A stretch of 64,000 bases of DNA from Thalassomonas sp. RHCl1 (GCF_947387555.1 NZ_CANDNZ010000005.1:186001-250000), one strand, 5' to 3'. Shown: positions 50,625 through 60,412, numbered from the stretch's first letter. A program made the numbers and translations. The notes: generated from the letters alone by a model not told the origin.

Positions 50625-51911
50625 CTAGTGATGGCTTTGTGAAAGTAAATTTCTTAAGGTTTCACCGAAACGATAGACATCTTCAAAGCTGTTATACAAA
50701 GGTGTCGGCGATAAACGAATAACATCCGGCTCACGGAAATCTGCAATCACCCCTGCTTGGGTTAAAGCTTCAAAGAATTTTTTATCACTGCCGATAAGCT
50801 TTATCGACAGCTGGCAACCGCGCTTTTCTGGCTCTGTAGGAGTAATAATTTGCAGCTGGTAGTCGGGAAACATGGCCACAACCTGATTGAAAATATATTC
50901 CAGGTAAGCGGTGAGTTTCAGGCTTTTTTCCCTCAGTCGTGCCATACCCGCCTCAGCGAAGATATCCAATGAGGCTTTTAATATCGCCATGCCCATCACG
51001 GGTGCATTGCTGATCTGCCAGCCCTCGGCCCCTGTCATCGGCTGAAAATTGTTTTCCATCAGAAAACGGCGTTCTTTATCATGGCCCCACCAGCCGCCGA
51101 AACGTTTAATATCGGTATTGTTACCATGGCGGTCATGAACAAAGATCCCGGCCACATTACCGGCGCTGCCGTTAAGGTATTTGTAACTGCACCAGGCGGC
51201 AAAATCGACATCCCAGTCGTGCAAATATAAAGGTACATTACCTGCTGCATGGGCGAGATCAAACCCCGCCATGGCCCCCGCCTGATGGGCGGCTTGTGTC
51301 AGGGTTTTCATATCAAACAGCTGACCAGTGAAATAGTTGACTCCGCCAAAAAACACTAATGCCAGTTCATCTTTGTGCTCTTCAATGGCCGCAAGGATAT
51401 CCTCTTCCTGGATCAAAAACTCCCCTTCTCGCGGGGCAATTTCGATAATGGCTTCATCGGGGTCAAAGCCGTGATGTCGCACCTGGGTTTCCAGCAGATA
51501 ACGATCGGAAGGGAACATTTTCGCTTCACTGATGATTTTAAAGCGTTTGCCGTCAGGCTGATAAAAAGAGACAAACAATAAATGCAGGTTGGTGGTCAGG
51601 GAGTTCATGCACACCACTTCAGACTCGTTCGCCCCGACCAGCTCGGCTGAAGCCGGCGTCAGAATTTCATGATAACTGACCCAGGGGTTTTTACCGTGAA
51701 AATGTCCTTCAACGCCCCACTTCGCCCACTCATCAAGCTCGCTGTTAATATAGTCTCTGGCAGATTTTGGCTGTAACCCCAAAGAATTGCCGGTAAAATA
51801 CAGCACTTGCTGGCCGTTTATCACCGGATGATGAAACTGTTGCCGGTAATGGGCCAAGGGGTCGAGTTTGTCCTGCTCCTGGGCAAATGCCAGGGAATTT
51901 TCAAATGTCAT
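50625..51911 (-). CDS. kynU: Kynureninase
   Basis: A 428-residue fold-type I PLP enzyme that cleaves 3-hydroxykynurenine (or kynurenine) to 3-hydroxyanthranilate and alanine. Signature blocks: [46 protein letters not shown] and [13 protein letters not shown], in which the Lys forms the Schiff base with PLP. The length is typical. AAAGGATAACC precedes the ATG. It follows the ACMSD gene after a 97-bp gap on the same strand, so the downstream kynU-kmo-kynA group may also have its own promoter. Confidence 0.95.
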   Translation of the reverse strand: MTFENSLAFAQEQDKLDPLAHYRQQFHHPVINGQQVLYFTGNSLGLQPKSARDYINSELDEWAKWGVEGHFHGKNPWVSYHEILTPASAELVGANESEVVCMNSLTTNLHLLFVSFYQPDGKRFKIISEAKMFPSDRYLLETQVRHHGFDPDEAIIEIAPREGEFLIQEEDILAAIEEHKDELALVFFGGVNYFTGQLFDMKTLTQAAHQAGAMAGFDLAHAAGNVPLYLHDWDVDFAAWCSYKYLNGSAGNVAGIFVHDRHGNNTDIKRFGGWWGHDKERRFLMENNFQPMTGAEGWQISNAPVMGMAILKASLDIFAEAGMARLREKSLKLTAYLEYIFNQVVAMFPDYQLQIITPTEPEKRGCQLSIKLIGSDKKFFEALTQAGVIADFREPDVIRLSPTPLYNSFEDVYRFGETLRNLLSQSHH

Positions 51912-52008
51912 GGTTATCCTTTTTAGCTCTAATTCTGTTGCTGTTTGCTCACCCTAAGGGGCTTTGTCTTCACCCGGGGTTAACTTTCACTGAAATTACC
52001 CGCCGAAG

Positions 52009-53013
52009 TTAGACACAAAAAAAACTTTCGGCATTATTTGCCAGCAACTTCTGCCGGGTATTGTCGGTTAATCCCGGAGTAGTTTTGATTAACTGCCCCA
52101 TTTGTTGCTCGCCCAAGGGAAAGGGATAGTCGGTACCGAACATCAAGCGGTCCTCACCCATTTTTTTTATTAAAAATTGCAGGGCATCACCATCGAATAC
52201 CGCGGTATCTAAATAAAAACGATCCAGGTAATGGCTGGGGGGATGTTCGGACTTTCCGCGGGCAATATCTCTGTGCAGCCAGGCATTTTCCAGCCGCCCC
52301 AATAAAAAGGCAAACGAGCCGCCACCATGGGCAAAACAGATTTTTAACTTATCACTTAAACGGTCAAAACCGCCGCCGAGGATCAGGGAAACAATCGACA
52401 GCTGGGTTTCAGCCGGCATGCCGACGGTCCAGCCCATCATATAATCTTTGGTGCGCTCACTCGCCATCATGTCCCAGGGGTGAACAAAAACCGCAATATC
52501 TTCTTCGGCGCAGTGCTGCAAAAAGGTCAGCACCGCGCTGTCATCCATGTTCTTTAAACCGACGTGATTGCCGATTTGCACCCCGACATGACCATTTTTC
52601 TTCGCCCGGCTCACTTCTTCACAGGCGGTATCGGCATCCTGAAGCGGTACCTGGGCCATGGCAAATAATTTTCCCTGACCAGCGGCGCATATCTCCAGGG
52701 CGGCATCATTAAATAACTGCGCGCAGTAAAGGGCCTGGGCAACGGGCTTTTCATAAGCAAATAAAATAGGCGTCGCGGAAATAATCTGCTTGTCTACGCC
52801 GTCACGTGCCATTTCTTCAAGACGTACCTGGGGGTCCCAGCAAGCAGAATAGATCGGCCGAAATTCCTGCTCTCCCTTCATCAACATCGCCTTGCCATCA
52901 CCGGCATGTCTGAGCCAGGGCCAGTCGCCACCATGAGGCAAACCGCCGAATTTCAGGGATAAGTCTTCCCAAGATTTTGGAAAAAAATGTGAATGAATAT
53001 CTACAACTTTCAT
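52009..53013 (-). CDS. nbaD: 2-Amino-3-carboxymuconate-6-semialdehyde decarboxylase
   Basis: A 334-residue amidohydrolase-fold zinc enzyme. The N-terminal HxH metal site is in VVDIHSHFFPKSW, further ligands lie in VFVHPWDMM and FAHGGGSFAFLLGR, and the catalytic-site Asp in LMFGTDYPFPLGE. It decarboxylates ACMS, the product of 3-hydroxyanthranilate dioxygenase, to 2-aminomuconate semialdehyde. That directs carbon to catabolism rather than spontaneous quinolinate (NAD) formation. It lies 15 bp from the dioxygenase gene, which fits a consecutive step. Confidence 0.93.
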   Translation of the reverse strand: MKVVDIHSHFFPKSWEDLSLKFGGLPHGGDWPWLRHAGDGKAMLMKGEQEFRPIYSACWDPQVRLEEMARDGVDKQIISATPILFAYEKPVAQALYCAQLFNDAALEICAAGQGKLFAMAQVPLQDADTACEEVSRAKKNGHVGVQIGNHVGLKNMDDSAVLTFLQHCAEEDIAVFVHPWDMMASERTKDYMMGWTVGMPAETQLSIVSLILGGGFDRLSDKLKICFAHGGGSFAFLLGRLENAWLHRDIARGKSEHPPSHYLDRFYLDTAVFDGDALQFLIKKMGEDRLMFGTDYPFPLGEQQMGQLIKTTPGLTDNTRQKLLANNAESFFCV

Positions 53014-53027
53014 TATGCGTGTTTCCT

Positions 53028-53642
<615 letters not shown>

Positions 53643-53651
53643 TCAAGGCTG

Positions 53652-54089
53652 TTAATCGCTGCCTTTTTTCCCTATGCCGGGCTTATAGGCCACCGCCTTG
53701 CATTCAATCAATAAATGCGGGTGAGGCAGCTGGTGTACGGCAACGGTAGTGCGTGTTGGCCCGGTTTCATCAAAATATTCGCCATAAACCTGGTTATAAC
53801 CACCAAAATCATTCATGTTCACCAAAAAACTGCTGATCTCAACCAAGTCACTTAACTCAGCGCCGACCGAATTGAGGATGTCGCCAATGTTCTCAATTAC
53901 CGCCCGGGTTTGTGCTTGAATATCCAGGTTTGTGGTGCCCATTTCATCTACGTCAACACCGGCAAAGCTGTTATCCGGTAACCGTGAACTGGTGCCGGAA
54001 ATAAAGATAAAATCACCGGCGACTTTCACATGGGGAAATGCTCCCCTGGGTTTTGCTTTTCCCGCCACCAATTTAGCTGTTGTGCTCAT
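53652..54089 (-). CDS. nbaF: RidA family protein, probable 2-aminomuconate deaminase
   Basis: A 145-residue YjgF/YER057c/UK114 (RidA) family protein. Family features include [15 protein letters not shown] near the start, [20 protein letters not shown], and the closing [20 protein letters not shown], in which the Arg (binding the carboxylate of imine substrates) is preserved. Between the aldehyde dehydrogenase and dioxygenase genes of this pathway, it is best read as the deaminase turning 2-aminomuconate into 4-oxalocrotonate, as NbaF does in the 2-nitrobenzoate pathway. A generic RidA role is the alternative. Confidence 0.82.
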   Translation of the reverse strand: MSTTAKLVAGKAKPRGAFPHVKVAGDFIFISGTSSRLPDNSFAGVDVDEMGTTNLDIQAQTRAVIENIGDILNSVGAELSDLVEISSFLVNMNDFGGYNQVYGEYFDETGPTRTTVAVHQLPHPHLLIECKAVAYKPGIGKKGSD

Positions 54090-54170
54090 TTCGTTTATTC
54101 ATCCTATTGATTGTGATGCTTATTTTTATGCCAATAAGTATTTAGCTTGCTTAATGTTTACAGCAGCAAG

Positions 54171-55628
54171 TTAATCATCAATTTTTATACAAATATTGCT
54201 GGGCTCACTGTAGAAGGCGAGTGAATGCTCTCCCCCTTCCCTGCCAATGCCAGATAATTTAACCCCGCCAAAGGGTGCGCGCAGATCCCGTAAGAACCAG
54301 GTGTTCACCCATACCAGGCCAACATCTATTTGTGCCGCCACCCTATGGGCCTGTGCCAGATGTTCGGTCCAGATAGAAGCCGCCAGGCCATAAGAGGTGT
54401 TATTGACCCGGTTAATCACTTCATCTTCATCGTCAAAAACCGATACATGACACACGGGACCGAATATCTCTTCCTGGTTTACCCTGGCTTCATCTTCCAG
54501 GCCGGTAAGTATGGTCGGCTGAATAAAACAGCCGCTGTCTCTTTCATCGTTGAACACAGGAACACCGCCGCCGGTGACAACCTCGGCTCCTTCATCCCGG
54601 GCCAGTTGATAATAGGCCAGGACTTTTTGCTGGTGCACCTTTGAGACCAAGGGGCCCATAAATACATCCTGCTCCAGCGGATAACCGATCTTGATGTTTT
54701 CTGCCGCCTGCTTCAGGCCTTCAAGGAAAGGGGGAAATAATGAACGGTGCACATAGACTTTTTCGGTACACAAACAAACCTGACCGCAGTTGGTAAAGGT
54801 TGACCGTGCAATGCCGGTAATGGCTTTTTCGAGATCCGCTTCGGCAAAAACGATGGCGGCATTTTTGCCGCCTAATTCAAAAGAAATAGGTTTGACCGTA
54901 TCCGCCACAGATTTCATGATTTGTTTGCCGGTTGCCGATGCGCCGGTGAAAGTCACCGCATCGATACCGGGGGCCGAGGTGAGTTTGTCGCCAACGGCCT
55001 TACCACGTCCCAAAATAAGATTGAAGACGCCTTTGGGCACCCCTACTTCGTCCATTACCTGTGCCAGCAATACTGCGGTAGAGGAGGTTTCTTCAGAAGG
55101 TTTTAAGATCACGCAGTTACCACAGGCCAGTGCCGGGGCAACTTTCCAAGTGGCCAGCAATAAAGGGAGATTCCAGGGAGAGATCACCGCCACCACCCCC
55201 AGCGGTTTGTTCACGCTGTAATTAAGGGCTTTTTCCCCGTTGGCGGTTTCTGTGATAAAACTCTCACCTCCCTGGTATTTCACCTGGTCGGCAAAAAAGC
55301 GAAAATTAGCGGTACCGCGGGGAATATCTATGGTTTTAACCTGAAATAACGACTTACCGGTATCGGCAATTTCCGCATCAATGAACTCCTGCTCACGTTC
55401 AGCCATGCGATCCGCAACTTTATGCAGCAAAGCGCTACGTTCATTAACACTTAGCCGCCCCCAGGGGCCTTTGAGTGCCGCGCGTGCACTGCTGATGGCA
55501 TGGTTGATCATGGCCTCATCGGCTTCAGAAATACCGGCGATGACCTCACCGTTAACCGGGTTGATATTGTCAAAGTATTCGCCGCTATCGACAAATTCAC
55601 CGTTAATATATGATTGAAGTATATCCAT
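54171..55628 (-). CDS. nbaE: 2-Aminomuconate 6-semialdehyde dehydrogenase
   Basis: A 485-residue NAD-dependent aldehyde dehydrogenase: NAD-binding GASATGKQIMKSVAD, the general-base Glu in FELGGKNAAIVFAEADLEK, and the catalytic Cys in FTNCGQVCLCTEK. PFGGVKLSGIGREGGEHSL stands near the C-terminus. It groups with the 2-hydroxymuconic/2-aminomuconic semialdehyde dehydrogenases by context and motifs. It oxidises the product of ACMSD to 2-aminomuconate. First gene of the operon; its promoter must lie in the 409-bp region up to the NSS transporter gene. Confidence 0.9.
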   Translation of the reverse strand: MDILQSYINGEFVDSGEYFDNINPVNGEVIAGISEADEAMINHAISSARAALKGPWGRLSVNERSALLHKVADRMAEREQEFIDAEIADTGKSLFQVKTIDIPRGTANFRFFADQVKYQGGESFITETANGEKALNYSVNKPLGVVAVISPWNLPLLLATWKVAPALACGNCVILKPSEETSSTAVLLAQVMDEVGVPKGVFNLILGRGKAVGDKLTSAPGIDAVTFTGASATGKQIMKSVADTVKPISFELGGKNAAIVFAEADLEKAITGIARSTFTNCGQVCLCTEKVYVHRSLFPPFLEGLKQAAENIKIGYPLEQDVFMGPLVSKVHQQKVLAYYQLARDEGAEVVTGGGVPVFNDERDSGCFIQPTILTGLEDEARVNQEEIFGPVCHVSVFDDEDEVINRVNNTSYGLAASIWTEHLAQAHRVAAQIDVGLVWVNTWFLRDLRAPFGGVKLSGIGREGGEHSLAFYSEPSNICIKIDD

Positions 55629-56037
55629 TCTTGCCTGCGCTTATCCGTTATCGGCTTTAATATCATTAGCTTAAGTATTACTTAGCATGGCTGTTCCCTA
55701 ACTTAACCTGCACTTTCTTAACTAACGTAAAAGCCTAAGTAAAAGTCAGGTTAAAGGGCTTAAAAGCAGCCGTTGATATTTCACTCTATCCCTATTATTT
55801 AGATAACAATAATTTTATTAATTTTACTTTTCAATAAAAAAAATGAATGTATATTCAGGGTGCTTAACTTTAAGTTAACTGCCTTAGTCATCTCAAGAGA
55901 CAGATAAGCCAAAGAGACTGGAATTTTGTTTTTGGCATAAAGCTTAAACAGATAGTCAATCACTTGTTAAAATTGCTTCCCTATCCCGCCTTAACTCGGT
56001 AAGCTCGACGCAAATTAAAAAAATAAACCATTAAAAG
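55629..56037. promoter_or_regulatory. Divergent control region between the kyn operon and the NSS transporter
   Basis: A 409-bp gap holding TTAACCTG/CAGGTTAA (55703-55710 and 55747-55754), and a perfect odd palindrome TTAACTTTAAGTTAA (55864-55878). The shared TTAAC core recurs (CTAACTTAACC, CTTAACTAACG), which suggests binding sites for one regulator acting on both units, perhaps the LysR protein at 47267-48208. No coding potential was seen. Confidence 0.45.
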
Positions 56038-57375
56038 ATGTCCATAAGCAGAGATTCCTTTCATTCACGTATCGGCTTTGTCCTGTCGGCAGCCGGCTCG
56101 GCCATAGGCCTGGGTAATATCTGGGGTTTTCCCACCAATGCTGCCAATAACGGCGGCGGCGCCTTTTTATTTGTTTATCTGGTAGTCACCCTGCTGCTGG
56201 CATTGCCGGCCCTATTTGCCGAAATTTATATCGGTAACCAGGCACAAAAAAACCCGGTCAGCGCTTTGGGAGAAGCCTGTGCCAACCGTATGCCGCGAGT
56301 TGGCCGCACGGTAGGTAAAATAGGCCTGTGCGGCGCGATCATGATGTTAAGTTTTTATACCATAGTTGCCGGCTGGATGCTGGCCCATGCCTTGTCGGCT
56401 ATCAGCGAATTAGCCGGTTTAGCCGAGCTATCTGCCTGGCTCTCCAGTGACAGCACAGTACGTAATATTATCTTTACCCCGGTATTTATCCTGCTAGGGG
56501 CTGCAATTGTTCATCAGGGGGTTCATGGCGGTATCGAAAAGTGGTCGGCCAGGCTAATGCCACTGTTACTGGTGATGCTCATCGGCCTGATTGTCTATAT
56601 CCTGCAACAAGAAGGCGCAGGACAAGGACTGGCTGTGTACCTGATCCCGGATTTTAGCCAGGTTACCGACCCCAAACTGGTAATTTCTGCCATGGGCCAG
56701 GCATTTTTCTCCCTGTCCATCGGGGTCGGCGGCATGATGGTCTATGGCTCCTATATGCAAAAGGACAAAGACTTAGGTAAATTGGTGCTCTCTATCGGCG
56801 TGCTGGATACCATGATCGCCTTTTTAGCCGGTTTGTTGATCATTCCGGCGTTATTCGTCGCCCAGCACGCAGGTCATGAAATCTTTAATAACGAAGAGCT
56901 GATCGGGGAAGGCCAGCTGATCTTCCAAATTCTGCCGGCGTTATTTAATTCCATGGGCACGGTCGGGTTGATCGTTGCAGCCGGCTTTTTCTCGCTGCTC
57001 TCTATTGCCGCCCTGACCTCTACCATCTCTTCCACTGAAGTGCCGGTATCGTACCTGGTAGAAGAAAAAGCCTTATCCCGTAAAAAAGCCACCTGGCTGG
57101 TTTCCTTTATTGTCTTATGCAGCAGTATGTTGCTGGTGGCCTTTTTCGATACTTTATTCGGCCTGGTGATCCGGGTATTAACCACAATTTTCCAGCCGCT
57201 GAGCTGTTTATTTTATTTCTTCGTGGTCGGCTGGATCTGGAACCGGGGTAATAAACTCACCGATAAAGCCGTGCTGGATAATAATATTTACTTGAAACTC
57301 TGGGGTAATTACCTGCGCTTTGTTTGCCCGGTATTGCTAACCATAGTTTTCATCAATGTCGCCTTTATTGCCTGA
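56038..57375 (+). CDS. Sodium-dependent amino-acid transporter (SLC6/NSS family)
   Basis: A 445-residue protein with about eleven membrane helices. It begins with the NSS signature RIGFVLSAAGSAIGLGNIWG, FPTNAANNGGGAFLFVYLV, whose backbone forms the substrate and sodium sites of LeuT-type transporters. Bacterial members import amino acids; TnaT of Symbiobacterium carries tryptophan. Divergent from the tryptophan-degradation operon across shared dyads, it is a candidate tryptophan or kynurenine importer (inference). No strong ribosome site precedes the ATG at 56038. A hairpin lies after the stop. Confidence 0.87.
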   Translation: MSISRDSFHSRIGFVLSAAGSAIGLGNIWGFPTNAANNGGGAFLFVYLVVTLLLALPALFAEIYIGNQAQKNPVSALGEACANRMPRVGRTVGKIGLCGAIMMLSFYTIVAGWMLAHALSAISELAGLAELSAWLSSDSTVRNIIFTPVFILLGAAIVHQGVHGGIEKWSARLMPLLLVMLIGLIVYILQQEGAGQGLAVYLIPDFSQVTDPKLVISAMGQAFFSLSIGVGGMMVYGSYMQKDKDLGKLVLSIGVLDTMIAFLAGLLIIPALFVAQHAGHEIFNNEELIGEGQLIFQILPALFNSMGTVGLIVAAGFFSLLSIAALTSTISSTEVPVSYLVEEKALSRKKATWLVSFIVLCSSMLLVAFFDTLFGLVIRVLTTIFQPLSCLFYFFVVGWIWNRGNKLTDKAVLDNNIYLKLWGNYLRFVCPVLLTIVFINVAFIA

Positions 57376-57393
57376 TTGACGGCGGCAAGATAA

Positions 57394-57429
57394 GTAACCC
57401 TTTTTTCACTCAAGTTAAAAAAGGGTTAC
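57394..57429. terminator. Terminator of the NSS transporter gene
   Basis: GTAACCCTTTTTT (57394-57406), a 10-nt loop and AAAAAAGGGTTAC (57417-57429) give a perfect 13-bp stem 18 bases past the stop codon. Confidence 0.65.
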
Positions 57430-57512
57430 TCTATTGTCAGTAATTTTTACATCAAAGATATTCCAGAAAACAAAAACAACATAACCATATGTTATGTAAG
57501 CCTTTATCTACC

Positions 57513-57529
57513 TTGGCACACCTTGTGCT
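57513..57529 (+). promoter_or_regulatory. Sigma-54 (-24/-12) promoter of the first PEP-CTERM gene
   Basis: TTGGCACACCTTGTGCT has the -24 TTGGCAC element, GG (57515-57516) and GC (57527-57528) separated by exactly ten bases, and a -12 TGTGCT. Transcription would start near 57540, leaving a leader of about 163 nt. TGTCAG at 57435 lies 80 bp upstream of the GG, a typical enhancer distance. Confidence 0.68.
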
Positions 57530-57702
57530 AATAGCAGAATATATACAAACCACTTAATCATTATAAAAAGAATTCAAAAACTACCGTCTTTCTCCTTGCT
57601 TAAGCATCAGTTGCAGTAACCATTAAGCCAGGGAGCAGATCAAGGATTAGATAAACGCAGGACAGGAGTCAAGCAGGTCGTTCATTTGAACAGAGACTCT
57701 TT

Positions 57703-58353
57703 ATGATAAAAATACTTATTAGCGCCATCCTCCTTTGTTTCACCATCACCAGTCAGGCAAGTATCATTACCTTTGATGATTGGCAATATAACAGCGATGA
57801 TCACATCGACTGGCAGGTAACCATTGACGATGAAAGCCATGAAGATTATTTTACTTTTAACATCAGTATCGGCGAAGTAAACCCCAGCGGTGATATTTTA
57901 GGCTTTGCCTTTGACAGCTCGGCTGACTTTAACCTGAGCACAGATCTCATCAATTACTCAACTTATGAGCTGTCTTCATTTGCTAGCGACTCTTTAAGTT
58001 GCGGCCGAGGCTGTAATTTCAACGGTGCAATCCGCAACGATTTTGATTATATTTTCCGGGTAGGTCAGCAAGGTTCAGGTAGTGATTATGTCAGCGAATT
58101 CTCTTTTGGGCTGGCCAAAAACGGCTTAACTCTGGACGAAAACTTATTTACCCGTGTCGGTATACGGGCACAGTCAGTCGGCAACAACTGCGACAGCAGC
58201 AGTTGTAATGGTAGCGTAAAAGACTACTCACAAACTCCGGGTACAGATATCCCTACTCCCCCAAGTGACGACGTAACCCAAGTGCCCGAGCCGGGCACCG
58301 CCTTTTTATTCGCCCTGACGTTAATAGGTTTCACGGTAAGAAGACTGAAATAA
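57703..58353 (+). CDS. PEP-CTERM exported protein, copy 1
   Basis: A 216-residue exported protein: signal peptide (about 1-19, ending SQAS) and the PEP-CTERM sorting signal at the C-terminus (VPEPGTAFLFALTLIGFTVR, then RLK), which is recognised and cut by an exosortase. The central domain has no known fold, but contains paired cysteines (CGRGCNF and CDSSSCNG). It is a close paralogue of the next gene, so the two arose by tandem duplication. The exosortase gene is not in the window. Role probably at the cell surface or in extracellular matrix. Confidence 0.83.
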   Translation: MIKILISAILLCFTITSQASIITFDDWQYNSDDHIDWQVTIDDESHEDYFTFNISIGEVNPSGDILGFAFDSSADFNLSTDLINYSTYELSSFASDSLSCGRGCNFNGAIRNDFDYIFRVGQQGSGSDYVSEFSFGLAKNGLTLDENLFTRVGIRAQSVGNNCDSSSCNGSVKDYSQTPGTDIPTPPSDDVTQVPEPGTAFLFALTLIGFTVRRLK

Positions 58354-58378
58354 CCCTCATTTATCTACCCGGATGAAA

Positions 58379-58416
58379 TACTTGCAGGCAAGTAAAATCA
58401 TAACAGCCTGCAAGTA
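58379..58416 (+). terminator. Hairpin after PEP-CTERM copy 1
   Basis: TACTTGCAGGC (58379-58389) and GCCTGCAAGTA (58406-58416) form a perfect 11-bp stem with a 16-nt loop, 26 bases past the stop. The rest of the 368-bp gap holds the sigma-54-type promoter of the second copy. Confidence 0.55.
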
Positions 58417-58538
58417 ACAAACTCCGCCTTTCTGCAATCCTCTCTGTTGAGCTCACAAATGTCAGCTAAATTTACACACTAAACCTCCAGCCTCCCCGAA
58501 AAACACATAATCCAATGATATATAACAATAAAAGCTAA

Positions 58539-58555
58539 CTGGCGTTATTTGTGCT
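58539..58555 (+). promoter_or_regulatory. Sigma-54 (-24/-12) promoter of the second PEP-CTERM gene
   Basis: CTGGCGTTATTTGTGCT has GG (58541-58542) and GC (58553-58554) ten bases apart and the same TGTGCT -12 element as the first promoter. TGTCAG at 58460 lies 81 bp upstream, matching the spacing found for the first gene. Confidence 0.62.
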
Positions 58556-58721
58556 TATGCTAGGCGCGAGATATGTTGACGCTCATACTAACGCTTTACC
58601 TGCTAGTGCAGATTAAAGCAAAACACAAATAAGCCGACGCAGGAAAAAGGCTTATAAATTAATAATAAAAACGAATACTCCACCGGGTAAGTCCTCCCGG
58701 AGAGTTGAGAAAGGAATCTAC

Positions 58722-59363
58722 ATGATAAAAGCACTACTCACCACACTTCTGCTATCTTTTACCGCCATCAGCCATGCCACGGTCATTACCTTCGAAGACT
58801 GGCAATATAACAGCGGTTACCAAATCGACTGGCGGGTCAGCATTGACGATGAAAGCAATGACGGCTTTTTTACCTTTAATATCGGCATAGGTACAGCAAA
58901 CCCGACCGGTGACATTTTAGGTTTTGCTTTTGATACCACGGCCGATTTTGATATTCCTGCCGACCTGGTCAATTACTCCACCTATGATTTTTCAAATTAC
59001 ACCACGGATTCATTAAGCTGCGGTCCCGGTTGTAATTTTAACGGTGCGACCCGCTATAACTTTGACAACCTTTTTAAAGTAGGAGATCAAGGCTCGGGCG
59101 GTGACTATGTCACCTTATTTTCTTTCGGGCTGGCAAAAGGCGATCTGATCTTAGATGAAACTTTGTTTACCCGGGTGGCAATACGCGCCCAATCGGTAGG
59201 TTATGACTGCGACACCAACAACTGCAACGGCAGCGTTAAAGATATCTCTGAAGATCCGACAGTCCAGCCCCCTGTGTCTGTACCTGAGCCAAGCACCGCT
59301 ATGTTGCTTGGATTGGCTTTACTGGGCATTTGCGCCAGAAGCAGAAAGCGTCAAAGCATTTAA
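58722..59363 (+). CDS. PEP-CTERM exported protein, copy 2
   Basis: A 213-residue paralogue of the preceding gene: signal peptide (about 1-19, ending SHAT), shared blocks such as ITFEDWQYNSGYQIDWRVSI, GDILGFAFDTTADFD and CGPGCNFNGA, and the sorting signal VPEPSTAMLLGLALLGICAR with a basic tail. The two copies differ throughout but keep the Cys pairs and the order of motifs. GAAAGGAATC stands before the ATG. Separate sigma-54-type promoters indicate that both copies are independently expressed. Confidence 0.83.
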   Translation: MIKALLTTLLLSFTAISHATVITFEDWQYNSGYQIDWRVSIDDESNDGFFTFNIGIGTANPTGDILGFAFDTTADFDIPADLVNYSTYDFSNYTTDSLSCGPGCNFNGATRYNFDNLFKVGDQGSGGDYVTLFSFGLAKGDLILDETLFTRVAIRAQSVGYDCDTNNCNGSVKDISEDPTVQPPVSVPEPSTAMLLGLALLGICARSRKRQSI

Positions 59364-59404
59364 TAATAAAAACCGGCATCAATCTTAGGTGCTGGTTCAA
59401 AGAT

Positions 59405-59446
59405 AAAATGGAAAGCGCAACTTCCCTTATTGCGGTTTCCATTTTT
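59405..59446 (+). terminator. Terminator of PEP-CTERM copy 2
   Basis: AAAATGGAAA-G-CGCAA pairs with TTGCG-G-TTTCCATTTT (one internal mismatch, loop CTTCCCTTA), with further T residues at the 3' end. It lies about 40 bp past the stop. Confidence 0.7.
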
Positions 59447-59516
59447 GCCCGCCAAGCGGCTCAGTAGCCATCACCTGATTACCTCTGTCTCAATAGCAAA
59501 ATTCTGACGCTTTTCA

Positions 59517-59532
59517 TGGCACGAATACTGCT
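59517..59532 (+). promoter_or_regulatory. Sigma-54 (-24/-12) promoter of the third PEP-CTERM gene
   Basis: TGGCACGAATACTGCT is nearly the full sigma-54 consensus TGGCACG-N4-TTGCW, with GG (59518-59519) and GC (59530-59531) ten bases apart. Transcription would begin near 59543, about 93 nt before the ATG. Confidence 0.78.
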
Positions 59533-59635
59533 AATTTTTTAAAGGAGTTCAAAAGCATTTTGAATGAATTCTGCGTTAGCCTCCATACCAACAGGAAACT
59601 AACTTGTAGTAATTAAGTATTAAAAAGGACAGACA

Positions 59636-60370
59636 ATGACGTTAAGAATAATAATAGCCCTAACCACTTTTTTCATTAGCAGCCTCAGCATCCAGGCATC
59701 CCAGATAGTCTTTACCGATAACTTTAATTCCGGCGATTTAAGCCACTGGAACGTCCTTGGCGGCCAATGGGGCGTACAAGACGGAACATTACACCAAAGT
59801 GCCAGCTCAAGCTATTACACGGCAACCCCGGGACAAGTGATTGCGCTTAACGGGGAATATAGTGATGATTTCATTTTCAGAACGGCGCTGGGAGCACAAG
59901 ACATCCGGGTCGGTTGGAGCGCTGTAGGGATCGCCTTTAACATCCAGGATGCGTCAAATTTTTATTCTATGCACTTTTTCCCCGGCTGGACCGGCGGCGC
60001 TTTTCGCTTTACCCGTTTTATTGATGGCCAGATTTCTTATGTCACCACAAGTGATGCCAATATAGGTTTTACACCGGCCACCGGCAGCAGCTATAGCATG
60101 CAGGTCCAAGGCCAGGGTAATGAGTTTACCGCCAGTATCTGGGACAACAGTGACTTTGAATCCTTGCCGGTTTTCGAGCAAAGCTACACTGATGATACCT
60201 TTAGCGGCGGTACGGCAGGCCTGTGGAGTCAGGAAGGCAAAGGCTACTTTGATAATGTCGGCGCCGATTTTCTTCCCTCAAGTACCGCTCCGGTGCCTGA
60301 GCCGGCAACCGCTATGCTGCTTGGCCTGGCATTAGTAGGGTTTGCCGTCAGAAAGAGAATCGGCAATTAA
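59636..60370 (+). CDS. PEP-CTERM protein with a LamG/concanavalin-like domain
   Basis: A 244-residue exported protein: signal peptide (about 1-21), then a jelly-roll-like beta domain of the kind found in carbohydrate-binding and DUF1080-type proteins (FTDNFNSGDLSHWNVLGGQW; later NFYSMHFFPGWTGGAFRFTR). The PEP-CTERM sorting signal is VPEPATAMLLGLALVGFAVR. It shares only the sorting signal with the two preceding proteins. The domain suggests binding of matrix polysaccharide at the cell surface. Confidence 0.8.
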   Translation: MTLRIIIALTTFFISSLSIQASQIVFTDNFNSGDLSHWNVLGGQWGVQDGTLHQSASSSYYTATPGQVIALNGEYSDDFIFRTALGAQDIRVGWSAVGIAFNIQDASNFYSMHFFPGWTGGAFRFTRFIDGQISYVTTSDANIGFTPATGSSYSMQVQGQGNEFTASIWDNSDFESLPVFEQSYTDDTFSGGTAGLWSQEGKGYFDNVGADFLPSSTAPVPEPATAMLLGLALVGFAVRKRIGN

Positions 60371-60412
60371 ATCGCTTGCGATAAAACGAAAAGGTAACAG
60401 CATAATAAAGCC

